Assembly (NCBI GenBank): GCA_024636985.1
Contig: JAGXFY010000081.1
Location: 1-64,000, forward strand
DNA: 64,000 bases
Direction of reading: 5' to 3'
DNA from: Petrocella sp024636985
GTDB taxonomy: Bacteria > Bacillota > Clostridia > Lachnospirales > Vallitaleaceae
Shown: positions 50,055 through 58,265 of the stretch, piece after piece
How the letters are laid out: every line of letters begins with the position of its first letter
Position numbering within the stretch: position 1 is the stretch's first letter
Notes under the pieces: generated by a model
What the model was told of the DNA's origin: nothing
Databases searched by the model: none
What the model saw: only the letters and a program-made list of their open reading frames with translations
Position numbers and translations under genes: made by a program

Positions 50055-51045
50055 CCCCTCCACCACGTGATATTACGATTTCACCTGCATCTTCAAGTTT
50101 TCTAATGATGTTAACAATCTTTTGCTGGGCTTCTTCAACATCTTTTAAACGAATCGGACCCATAAATTCCATTTCTTCTTTAATCATAGCGGCTAAGCGT
50201 TTAGAAAGATTATTGAATATAACCTTTTGCACTTCTTCACCTGAACCTTTTAGGGCTATACCAAGTTCATTATTGTCGACTTCACGTAGAATACGTTGAA
50301 TCGAGCGGTCATCTAATGACAGAATATCTTCAAAGACAAACATTTTCTTACGAATCTCTTCAGCTAACTCCGTATCTTCAATCTCAAGCGTTTCCATAAT
50401 GTGTTTTTCAGTACTTCTATCTACAGAGTTGAGTATCTGTACAATGGCATCTACACCACCAACAATGGTAAAGTCCTGGGTCATAAGTGAAGATAGTTTT
50501 CTTTCTAATACATCTTCTACATCTTTAATGACATCCGGTGATGTCCTATCCATCTGTGCAATTCTTCTAGCTACATCTGCTTGCTTTTCCTGTGGTAGTG
50601 CTGCCAGAACCATGGATGCTTGCTGTGGATTAAGATAGGATAATATCAATGCTATGGTCTGATTATGCTCATCTTGAATATAATTCAGTAACTGTCCCGG
50701 ATCCGTTTTTCTGACAAACTCAAAAGGTCTAACTTGAAGGGAAGAGGTAAGCCTACCAATTACTTCCATCGCCCGATCTGTTCCAAGGGCTTTTTCAAGA
50801 AGCTCTTTGGCATAGCCAATACCACCTTCCGCTATGTAGGACTGAGCCAGACATATTTGGTAAAATTCATTAATAATATTTTCTTTATCTTTTGGCGATA
50901 TTGCTCTTGTATTCGCAATCTGTAACGTTAATTCTTCAATCTCTTCTTCTTTCAAGTGCTTGAAAATCATAGAAGACTTCTCCGGACCGAGAGCTATGAG
51001 CAATATTGCTGCCTTTTCAATACCACGCTGCTGTTGACTTGCCAT
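50038..51045 (-). CDS. fliG: Flagellar motor switch protein FliG
   Basis: This 335-residue rotor protein has an N-terminal domain (AAILLIALGPEKSSMIFKHL), middle armadillo motifs (QTIALILSYLNPQQASMVLAALP) and the C-terminal torque domain with charged residues (MFVFEDILSLDDRSIQRILREVD, EEMEFMGPIRLKDVEEAQ). ATG 51045 has GGGAGTG upstream. It overlaps the fliF frame only slightly if a longer start is used. Confidence 0.97.
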   Translation of the reverse strand: MASQQQRGIEKAAILLIALGPEKSSMIFKHLKEEEIEELTLQIANTRAISPKDKENIINEFYQICLAQSYIAEGGIGYAKELLEKALGTDRAMEVIGRLTSSLQVRPFEFVRKTDPGQLLNYIQDEHNQTIALILSYLNPQQASMVLAALPQEKQADVARRIAQMDRTSPDVIKDVEDVLERKLSSLMTQDFTIVGGVDAIVQILNSVDRSTEKHIMETLEIEDTELAEEIRKKMFVFEDILSLDDRSIQRILREVDNNELGIALKGSGEEVQKVIFNNLSKRLAAMIKEEMEFMGPIRLKDVEEAQQKIVNIIRKLEDAGEIVISRGGGDEIIV

Positions 51046-51049
51046 TCTA

Positions 51050-52651
51050 TCACTCCCAATCCTCATTTAGCCAATTTCTTAAAAGCTGAGCTACCGCATC
51101 CGGGTTTTCATCTACAAATCGTTCAATCTGAACCCTTGCTTCTGATTTCCCATCATACTCTATGGCTTCTAGCTCATCTGAACTTTTCGTTGTCGCCAAC
51201 ATATCTTCAACCGATAGTTCCGGCTCTACTTCTGTGATCTCAACCGGTTCAGTTCCCTTATAAACCGCATAGCCGAGTAATGCAATCATAAGTATAATGA
51301 TGATGACAGGTATATAGTCTGCCACCCTACTTTCTACGATTGGTGTATCGACAAAAACAGGTACTTCATATGCCATTACAAACACCTCATCTATATTAGA
51401 AGCATTGGCAATCAACTGAACAATATTCGGATCCACTTCTACACTGTTTCTGACATTATTATCCTCTTGGTATTGTTCCCATGTTGTCTCTTCTAAGACA
51501 CCTTGTTCCTCTAATAAAGCCTGTCTATGGTAAATATACTTATTCAAAGTAACGGTTACTGTTGAGTCTTCTGGTATAATACTACCGATACTTCTAACTG
51601 TTTTTGTTATGGTTGAATTCGGTACGAGATCTTTATCTGAAATAAACACTTCACTTTCAGATCCACCCCCACCATCAATGGGGTACGTGGGTGTGTCCGC
51701 ATTGGTGTCTGTTCCAGGTATACCACCTGCATCCGTGGAAGTACCGGTCGACTCATAAATATAAACCCTTGTTGGATATGGTTCAGTCTCTCCTTCAGCA
51801 ATACTGTACACTTCAGACTCACTACTGACACTATCAAAATCAATTTTTAGATTAACACCTACAACAGCGTCATCAAATTCTCCACGGGCTAATAATAGGC
51901 TTTCAATGGTTCTTTCGTATTTGGCCTCGTATGCATCCCTATAATCCATATGAGAATTAAGGCTTCCAAATATGCTGCTATCGTTGCTACCGTTAAACAA
52001 TAACTTTGCATTGGAATCCAGTATTTTTATATTGCCTATAGACAAGTTGTCCACGGCGGTTTCCACAAAAGATGCAATACCATAAACTTGATCCTCTGTT
52101 AATTCTCCATTAGTTGTTAATATAACAGATGCCGATGCTACTTTATCTTGTTGCAGTACAAAGCGCTCGGTATCTGGAAGTACTATCTTTACCCTAGCCG
52201 ACTTAACTTTATCTATTAATTCAATTAAACCGCCTAATTCATTTTCAAAGGCTAACTGCTGCATCATGGCTCGGTCATCACTGCTTGTGGTTAAAGATGT
52301 ATTAAACGCCTCTTTCCACTGAAAAGTCGTTGCTGACAAAATGCCTTGTTCAAACAGCAATAGCTTCGCATCTTGGAATTTACGGCTATCAACATATAAG
52401 GTCGATGCGCCATCTTCATATCTATGAGCAATTTCATTGGCTGATAAGATCTCAACCATCGCTGTCATCTGGTCCGGTGTTACATTTTCAGCGTAAATAA
52501 TCATATTCGGTCGACTTAAAACAACTGCCAAGACAACCAAAGCAGCTACACTTGCTAAAAAAATACCAATGATCTGTAATTTTTGAGTCCGTGTGAATTT
52601 GTTCCAATATTCTGTAATCTGATTAGAAAAATTCGTTATAAATTCAGGCAT
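51050..52651 (-). CDS. fliF: Flagellar MS-ring protein FliF
   Basis: This 533-residue protein forms the MS ring. It has an N-terminal membrane helix (IIGIFLASVAALVVLAVVL, residues about 25-45) and a YscJ-type ring domain (RKFQDAKLLLFEQGI, ELGGLIELIDKVKSARVKIVLPD). A C-terminal membrane helix lies near 430-450 and a FliG-binding tail EDMLATTKSSDELEAIEYDG ends in VAQLLRNWLNEDW. Length is normal. Confidence 0.97.
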   Translation of the reverse strand: MPEFITNFSNQITEYWNKFTRTQKLQIIGIFLASVAALVVLAVVLSRPNMIIYAENVTPDQMTAMVEILSANEIAHRYEDGASTLYVDSRKFQDAKLLLFEQGILSATTFQWKEAFNTSLTTSSDDRAMMQQLAFENELGGLIELIDKVKSARVKIVLPDTERFVLQQDKVASASVILTTNGELTEDQVYGIASFVETAVDNLSIGNIKILDSNAKLLFNGSNDSSIFGSLNSHMDYRDAYEAKYERTIESLLLARGEFDDAVVGVNLKIDFDSVSSESEVYSIAEGETEPYPTRVYIYESTGTSTDAGGIPGTDTNADTPTYPIDGGGGSESEVFISDKDLVPNSTITKTVRSIGSIIPEDSTVTVTLNKYIYHRQALLEEQGVLEETTWEQYQEDNNVRNSVEVDPNIVQLIANASNIDEVFVMAYEVPVFVDTPIVESRVADYIPVIIIILMIALLGYAVYKGTEPVEITEVEPELSVEDMLATTKSSDELEAIEYDGKSEARVQIERFVDENPDAVAQLLRNWLNEDWE

Positions 52652-52696
52652 CGTGCCACTCCTTATCCTAAAACATCTTTAACAAACGCCTTAAGC

Positions 52697-52999
52697 TTAT
52701 AATTGAATCCTCATAATTTCATTATAGGCATCTAAAAGCTTATTTCTTAATTGAACCGTATATTGAAGGGCTATGCTTGCTTTTTCTTGAGCAACCATAA
52801 CATCTGCAATATTATCTATCTTACCAACTGCAAAATCCACACTCATCTGATCTGCTTTTTTTGTTAAATTGTTTGTATCTTCAAGGTTTCCCATGGCTGC
52901 ATCAAACAATGCCTTAAATGGGGATTGTTCTTTAAAGTCCACTTCCGTCTTGCCTGGTGCCATCATGGATTGAATCTGATTAACCGGCTGTATGTTCAT
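52697..52999 (-). CDS. fliE: Flagellar hook-basal body complex protein FliE
   Basis: This 100-residue protein has the family end VAQEKASIALQYTVQLRNKLLDAYNEIMRIQL. FliE joins the MS ring to the proximal rod. It follows flgC by 10 bp. The ATG has AAGGTG upstream. Confidence 0.95.
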   Translation of the reverse strand: MNIQPVNQIQSMMAPGKTEVDFKEQSPFKALFDAAMGNLEDTNNLTKKADQMSVDFAVGKIDNIADVMVAQEKASIALQYTVQLRNKLLDAYNEIMRIQL

Positions 53000-53009
53000 C
53001 TATGTCACC

Positions 53010-53453
53010 TTACCTTCCGATATTAAGTGCACTGGATATCATGCCCTTGGATGCATTAAATGCTGTTATATTCGCTTCATAAGAGCGGTTGGCAGATATG
53101 AGGTTGGTCATCTCTTCAATTGTATTAACATTAGGCATAGAAACATAACCTTCTTCATCTGCATCCGGATGTGTTGGATCATAAGCTCTAATTGGTGGTT
53201 TATTGTCTTCTATAATCTTTGAAACCTTGACGCCACCATTAACAGATTGATCATTTAAATATTCATTTAACATGCCTTTAAAATTGTTTCTGCTTTGAAT
53301 TTCTTCAAATACAACAGTTTTACGACGATAGGGTCCGCCATCTTCGCCTCTGGTTGTATTAACGTTGGCAATGTTCTGTGAAATCGTATCCATACGAAGT
53401 CTCTGAGCGGTCATCCCTGAAGCGCTGACATTCATTGAACTAAAAAATGACAT
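53010..53453 (-). CDS. flgC: Flagellar proximal rod protein FlgC
   Basis: This 147-residue rod subunit has SGMTAQRLRMDTISQNIANVNTT at the N-terminus and the DADEEGYVSMPNVN plus SANRSYEANITAFNASKGM C-terminal end of FlgC. The ATG has GGAGGAG upstream. Confidence 0.96.
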   Translation of the reverse strand: MSFFSSMNVSASGMTAQRLRMDTISQNIANVNTTRGEDGGPYRRKTVVFEEIQSRNNFKGMLNEYLNDQSVNGGVKVSKIIEDNKPPIRAYDPTHPDADEEGYVSMPNVNTIEEMTNLISANRSYEANITAFNASKGMISSALNIGR

Positions 53454-53476
53454 TTGATCTCCTCCTTAATAACTGC

Positions 53477-53851
53477 CTAGCCGTTTAGAACGCTTTTTAT
53501 TCGACTGAAATTATAATTCACTTGGCTAATGAGAGCATTATAACGTAATTGATTTTCGGCAAGATAACCCATCTCGGTGTCAATATCCACCGTGTTTCCA
53601 TCCAGTCTATAACTGGCAGAGCTCATATCTTGAATCTTTTTCGGTGTTATTCTTGATAAATCTTCTTGACTGATTTTTCCGGTACCTTTCATGGCCTCTC
53701 TTAAGTAAGTCTCAAAAACCACATCTTGCCTCTTATAGCCCGGTGTATCTACATTTGCAATGTTGGCAGTTATAGCTTCATTTCTTGCCCAACTACCTTG
53801 TAAAGCTTTATTAATTATGTCGGTTGTTTGATAAAGTCGATTATTAATCAT
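53477..53851 (-). CDS. flgB: Flagellar proximal rod protein FlgB
   Basis: This 124-residue rod subunit is the first gene of the fla/che operon. It has the NEAITANIANVDTPGYKRQDVVFE motif and the C-terminal ENQLRYNALISQVNYNFSRIKSVL. The ATG has GGAGATG upstream. The leader before it contains an 83-bp inverted-repeat element and the predicted promoters. Confidence 0.96.
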   Translation of the reverse strand: MINNRLYQTTDIINKALQGSWARNEAITANIANVDTPGYKRQDVVFETYLREAMKGTGKISQEDLSRITPKKIQDMSSASYRLDGNTVDIDTEMGYLAENQLRYNALISQVNYNFSRIKSVLNG

Positions 53852-53885
53852 CGTTTCATCTCCAAATCCATTTTGATTTATTATT

Positions 53886-53968
53886 GGTTAAGGTGTCAAA
53901 ACTATATAGTTGAACTTTCGCATAACTTGTATGTGAACTTAGTGAAACTTAGTTTTGACCCTCTAACC
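53886..53968. repeat. 83-bp inverted-repeat element in the fla/che leader
   Basis: GGTTAAGGTGTCAAAACTA (left) and TAGTTTTGACCCTCTAACC (right) are inverted with 16 of 19 matches. The inside reads TATATAGTTGAAC, CTTTCGCATAACTTG and TGAACTTAGTGAAACT. It is MITE-sized and encodes nothing. Parts of it recur at 11743-11780, 16059-16082 and 17629-17648. In the flgB mRNA it would form a long hairpin between the promoter and flgB. Confidence 0.7.
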
Positions 53969-54012
53969 ATTATTAGGATTACGGTATATAGCCTTATATG
54001 GCCTTATATTTA

Positions 54013-54020
54013 TTATCGGC
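54013..54020 (-). promoter_or_regulatory. Possible sigma-D -10 box in the fla/che leader
   Basis: GCCGATAA matches the sigma-D -10 consensus GCCGATAT at seven of eight bases. The -35 position 15 bp upstream reads GATA rather than TAAA, so this is only a candidate for autogenous sigma-D input. Confidence 0.4.
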
Positions 54021-54031
54021 ACACACTATAT

Positions 54032-54060
54032 ATTGTATCAGTTTATAATCAAATATACAA
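54032..54060 (-). promoter_or_regulatory. Predicted sigma-A promoter of the fla/che operon
   Basis: TTGTAT and TACAAT are 17 bp apart on the minus strand and the -10 has the TGn extension. It lies between the codY terminator and flgB and would start RNA near 54025, giving a leader of about 170 bases. The 303-bp spacer 53852-54154 otherwise holds the inverted-repeat element and the terminator. Confidence 0.7.
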
Positions 54061-54115
54061 TCTATAGTTCTCTGATTTGCCGTCTGATTATGAACAAGAA
54101 TGTTTCTATAAGTGC

Positions 54116-54141
54116 AAAAAAGGAGGCTGCACGCAACCTCC
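54116..54141 (-). terminator. Rho-independent terminator after codY
   Basis: On the minus strand GGAGG-TTGCGTGCAG-CCTCC (with inner TGC/GCA pairs) is followed by TTTTTT. It lies 14 bp after codY and separates it from the fla/che operon. Confidence 0.88.
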
Positions 54142-54154
54142 CCCTCCATAATGG

Positions 54155-54922
54155 TTATATTTTTCCGATTTCGTCCAATAATAAGTCGTTTAGTACTTTT
54201 ATATATGTGCCCTTCATACCAAGTGACCTTGACTCTATCACTCCGGCACTTTCGAATTTTCTGAGTGCATTAACAATGACTGATCTGGTAATGCCAACAC
54301 GGTCCGCTATTTTACTTGCTACTAGGATACCTTCATTGCCTTCAAGCTCATTGAATATATGTTTAATGGCTTCTTGTTCTGAAAAGGATAGGGTTCCTAT
54401 CGCTGATTTTACAATACTGGTTTTTCGAATGGCTTCTGAATTCTCGTCGTTGACGGAGCGCATTATTTCTAGCCCTACAACTGTTGCACCGTACTCGCCA
54501 AGTATAATATCTTCTATATCAAACATATCTTCATTTCTATAAATGAAAAATGTTCCAAGTCGTTCATTCGCAATATCAATCGGTACAATCATACCCACGA
54601 ATTTGGAGGCACTGATACGCTCACTGAATCCAAGTGTTGCCATGTTGACATTTTCTTTTGTAGACAAAATATTCAGCAAACGTTCGTTTAACTGTTCATC
54701 TACCAGTTCTCCAAGTTCATCTGTTAAAAGCTCTTCAATGTCATGGATGCCATCTTTGGAATAAGAAGCCAATAGTTTGCCTTTCTTACTAAGAACAAGA
54801 CCATTAGCGTTTAGTATATCACTCATTACCTCGCAGATATCTGTGAAAATGACTCTCTGTGTCCCTGTTTTCTGTAGTAGCTTATTAATCTTTCTTGTTT
54901 TATCTAACAATTGAACGCTCAA
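54155..54922 (-). CDS. codY: Global transcription regulator CodY
   Basis: This 255-residue regulator senses branched-chain amino acids and GTP. The N-terminal GAF domain (LLDKTRKINKLLQKTG opening; residues about 1-155) is followed by a linker and a winged helix with ASKIADRVGITRSVIVNALRKFESAGVIESRSLGMKGTYIKVLN, the near-invariant CodY end. The start is TTG (54922) with AGGAGGT upstream. In Bacillus CodY represses the fla/che operon that lies just downstream, as it does here. No clear CodY box is seen near the flgB promoter. Confidence 0.97.
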   Translation of the reverse strand: MSVQLLDKTRKINKLLQKTGTQRVIFTDICEVMSDILNANGLVLSKKGKLLASYSKDGIHDIEELLTDELGELVDEQLNERLLNILSTKENVNMATLGFSERISASKFVGMIVPIDIANERLGTFFIYRNEDMFDIEDIILGEYGATVVGLEIMRSVNDENSEAIRKTSIVKSAIGTLSFSEQEAIKHIFNELEGNEGILVASKIADRVGITRSVIVNALRKFESAGVIESRSLGMKGTYIKVLNDLLLDEIGKI

Positions 54923-54952
54923 AGTTCTACCTCCTGGTTATAGCCTGTATAA

Positions 54953-54981
54953 ATTATAGTACAAATTGCACACAAATTCAA
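54953..54981 (-). promoter_or_regulatory. Sigma-A promoter of codY
   Basis: TTGAAT and a perfect TATAAT are 17 bp apart on the minus strand, 30 bp before the TTG start. It lies in the 84-bp topA-codY spacer, so codY can be expressed apart from topA. Confidence 0.75.
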
Positions 54982-55006
54982 GGTCTTATTTAACTATTTC
55001 AACATT

Positions 55007-57070
55007 TTATTCTTTTGACACAACATTCTTACATTCATCATTGCTACACATCAATTTTTTGCCTTTATCAACCATTATTGCGCTACATTTATCACATTTA
55101 ACGGTCGTCGGAAGATTCCATGTCATAAAATCACATTCAGGATTATGTTCACAGCCATAGTAACGTCGACCTTTTTTGGTTTTTTTCACCAAGATTTCGC
55201 CACCACATTTGTGACACAGAACATCTTCTACTTTTTCTAAAATCGGTTTGGCATTTCTACAATCAGGAAAACCGGGGCACGCAAGAAATTTACCATATCT
55301 GCCCATTTTGATAACCATATTACGTCCACATTTTTCACATATGATATCTGTTTCTTCATCTTTTAGTTCAATTTTTTCTATTTCTTCTTCTGCAATTTTT
55401 ACCTTTTTCTCGAAATTAGGGAAAAAGTTTCTAAGTACATCTTTCCATTCCATTGCCCCAACTTCTACATCATCCAGTTGCTTTTCCATACTGGCTGTAA
55501 AGTTTACATCAATAACACCATCAAAGTAACTGCTGATCATCTCATTCACAATCTCACCCAGTTCTGATGGGAAAAGTTGTTTATTCTCTTTTGATACATA
55601 ACCTCTTGCCATGACTGTAGCTATCGTCGGTGCATAAGTACTGGGTCTACCAACACCATTTTCCTCTAAAGTCTTAACGAGACTTGCTTCTGTATATCTA
55701 GGTGGATGTTGGGTGAAGTGTTGTTCATCCAGCATCTCTAGTTTTTTTAATTTGGAGGTCTCATTGAGTTTGGATATGGATTGCTTGTCTTCTTTTTCTT
55801 CATCTTCTTTATATACTTTTAAGAACCCATCAAATAATTGGGTGGATAAAGCTGTCGTAAATCTATAATTACCGGAGTCAATTTTTACGGATTTTATAAT
55901 GTTGATTGCCGGCATCATTCTACTGGATACAAAACGTCTCCAGATAAGATTATACAACTTGTACTGATCACGACTTAAAGATGCTTTTATCTCATCCGGG
56001 TTAAGATGAACATAAGAAGGTCTAATGGCCTCATGTGCATCTTGGACACCTTCCTTCTTCTTCTCTTGACTATGCGTCTTATTGGCATATGCCTCACCAT
56101 AGTTATTCGTGATATATTCAATAACATTGTTATGCGCTTCATCTGAAATTCTTGTTGAATCCGTTCTCAGATATGTGATCAAACCTATGGTGCCTTCGTC
56201 TTTGACTTCAATACCTTCATATAACTGCTGTGCAATTCTCATGGTCTTAATCGCAGTAAAATTCAATTTTTTTGATGCTTCTTGTTGTAAAGTACTCGTC
56301 GTAAACGGCAATACAGTTTTCTTTTTTCTTTCTTTTTCTTGTATCTGAGAAATCTTAAACGTTTTACCTTTAAGTTCTTCCAAAATCTCTTGAACTTGTT
56401 TTTGATTTTTTAACTCTATTTTTTCATCTAAAGTTCCATAAAACTTAGCCGTGAAGATATCCTTAGTTTCTTTTATCTCTAGCTTAGCATCCAGACTCCA
56501 GTACTCTTCCGGTATAAAATCGTTAATCTCATGTTCTCTATCACATATCAATTTTAGAGTGATGGATTGAACCCGCCCTGCACTCAGACCTTTTCTTACT
56601 TTTTTCCATAAGACCGGACTCATTTTATAACCCACAACCCGGTCCAGCAATCTTCTTGCTTGCTGTGCATCCACAAGATTCATATCAATTTCTCTTGCAT
56701 TTTTTATAGAATCTTTGACGGCATTTTTTGTGATTTCATTAAAGGTGATTCTAAAGGTACTCTTATCTTCAAGCTTAAGGGAATGGAGTAAATGCCAAGA
56801 TATGGCTTCTCCCTCTCGGTCAGGGTCAGTTGCAAGATAGACTTTTGTTGCTTTTTTGACTTCTTTACGCAATTTGGCAAGCAATTCACCTTTGCCTCTT
56901 ATGGTGATATATTTGGGTTCGAAGTCATTTTCAATATCAATACCTAATTGGCTTTTTGGCAAATCACGGACATGACCCATAGAAGCTTCTATTTTATAAT
57001 TAGGTCCTAAAAATTTTTTAATTGTTTTAGCCTTTGCAGGCGATTCAACAATGACAAGGTTCTTGGCCAT
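55007..57070 (-). CDS. topA: DNA topoisomerase I (type IA)
   Basis: This 687-residue enzyme relaxes negative supercoils. It has the Toprim domain (LVIVESPAKAKTIKKFLG, ATDPDREGEAISWHL), the active-site Tyr region GLITYLRTDSTRISDEA and EAIRPSY. Three C-terminal CxxC zinc ribbons follow (CEKCGRNMV, CHKCGGEI, CDKCSAIMVD). Length is normal. The ATG has GGAGGATAACT. It follows dprA by 49 bp. Confidence 0.97.
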   Translation of the reverse strand: MAKNLVIVESPAKAKTIKKFLGPNYKIEASMGHVRDLPKSQLGIDIENDFEPKYITIRGKGELLAKLRKEVKKATKVYLATDPDREGEAISWHLLHSLKLEDKSTFRITFNEITKNAVKDSIKNAREIDMNLVDAQQARRLLDRVVGYKMSPVLWKKVRKGLSAGRVQSITLKLICDREHEINDFIPEEYWSLDAKLEIKETKDIFTAKFYGTLDEKIELKNQKQVQEILEELKGKTFKISQIQEKERKKKTVLPFTTSTLQQEASKKLNFTAIKTMRIAQQLYEGIEVKDEGTIGLITYLRTDSTRISDEAHNNVIEYITNNYGEAYANKTHSQEKKKEGVQDAHEAIRPSYVHLNPDEIKASLSRDQYKLYNLIWRRFVSSRMMPAINIIKSVKIDSGNYRFTTALSTQLFDGFLKVYKEDEEKEDKQSISKLNETSKLKKLEMLDEQHFTQHPPRYTEASLVKTLEENGVGRPSTYAPTIATVMARGYVSKENKQLFPSELGEIVNEMISSYFDGVIDVNFTASMEKQLDDVEVGAMEWKDVLRNFFPNFEKKVKIAEEEIEKIELKDEETDIICEKCGRNMVIKMGRYGKFLACPGFPDCRNAKPILEKVEDVLCHKCGGEILVKKTKKGRRYYGCEHNPECDFMTWNLPTTVKCDKCSAIMVDKGKKLMCSNDECKNVVSKE

Positions 57071-57119
57071 AGTTATCCTCCTATAGATCTCTTAGTCCTC
57101 TAAGCGGTAAACTGCCAAG

Positions 57120-58256
57120 CTAGATGCCTTCACTTATGACTGCGTTTACTTTACTGCCTCTTGGATGATCTCGTATATAGTATTTGTTTGGCAACTGTAT
57201 AACAGCGCCTTTTATCTCAAGTTTGGTAAGTATAAATTGTAACTCGTTCATGGACATCTCAATTTGTCTTGCAATCTCGTCAATAAATACCGGGGCAAGA
57301 CTTATACAAGAATATACCATTTTTTCCTTTTCTTCAAGTGTTTTTTCAATTTCGTCAATAATTGTGTGTTTATTTGTCGAAAAAATTGAATATTCTTCAA
57401 GTATATCCTCTATTGAAAATACCGGTTTACCACCCATTCTAACAATGTTATTGGAGCCTCTATTGGTTCCGCCTAATACATCACCAGGTATGGCAAAAAT
57501 ATCTTTTCCATATTCCAAAGCAAAATCAACGGTTATCAGGGAACCGCTTTTCTCACGGGCTTCAACTAAAAGAATACCATCACTTAAAGCGCTAATCAAA
57601 CGATTGCGCATAGGAAATAAACCAGGCCTTGGAACAACATCAAGTCCATATTCTGATATCACACATCCGTTCTTTATAATGTTTGTCATTAGCGTCTCAT
57701 TCTCTTTAGGGTAACAAATATTAATACCACATCCTAATATGGCCGTCGTAAATCCGTTACCCCTCATTGCCCCTATATGACTATAACTGTCAATACCCCT
57801 AGCCATACCACTAATAATATTCACTTTATTGATGGCCAGTTGCTCAGCATAATACTCTGCCACCTTCCTACCATAAGGGGTACAGTTTCTAGACCCGACC
57901 ATACCGATGGATAATGGATGTTCAATAAGTTTACCTCGGTAATATAGAACATAAGGCGGATCAAAAAGACTAAAAAGTTGTGTTGGATACGCCTCATCCC
58001 TTATGGTCACATATTGAATGTTCAAGGCTTCTAAACGTTTCTCATAGGCAATCAAAGACTTAAGGTCCCGTGCATCTAATATAGTTTTTAAGTCTTTCTT
58101 ATCAAATACAGGATGCTGCATACAAAGAGCAATGGCTTCTGCTTTGGCATAATAAAGTGTATAAGGTGTTTTGAATGTATTTAGAAGAATCTTTAATTTT
58201 TTATAGCCAATTCCTGGTAATCTTGTTATCCATAACCAATATTTTCTATGACTCAT
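57120..58256 (-). CDS. dprA: DNA processing protein DprA (Smf)
   Basis: This 378-residue protein protects incoming single-stranded DNA and loads RecA in natural transformation. It is also widespread in non-competent bacteria. It has an N-terminal helix-hairpin-helix part (LPGIGYKKLKIL), the Rossmann-like core (GMVGSRNCTPYGRKVAEYYA, ISGMARGIDSYSHIGAM, LGCGINICYPKEN, EYGLDVVPRPGLFPMRNRL) and a small winged-helix end. ATG 58256 is preferred over GTG 58265. It starts directly at the comM end. Confidence 0.95.
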   Translation of the reverse strand: MSHRKYWLWITRLPGIGYKKLKILLNTFKTPYTLYYAKAEAIALCMQHPVFDKKDLKTILDARDLKSLIAYEKRLEALNIQYVTIRDEAYPTQLFSLFDPPYVLYYRGKLIEHPLSIGMVGSRNCTPYGRKVAEYYAEQLAINKVNIISGMARGIDSYSHIGAMRGNGFTTAILGCGINICYPKENETLMTNIIKNGCVISEYGLDVVPRPGLFPMRNRLISALSDGILLVEAREKSGSLITVDFALEYGKDIFAIPGDVLGGTNRGSNNIVRMGGKPVFSIEDILEEYSIFSTNKHTIIDEIEKTLEEKEKMVYSCISLAPVFIDEIARQIEMSMNELQFILTKLEIKGAVIQLPNKYYIRDHPRGSKVNAVISEGI

Positions 58257-58265
58257 AACGGGCAC

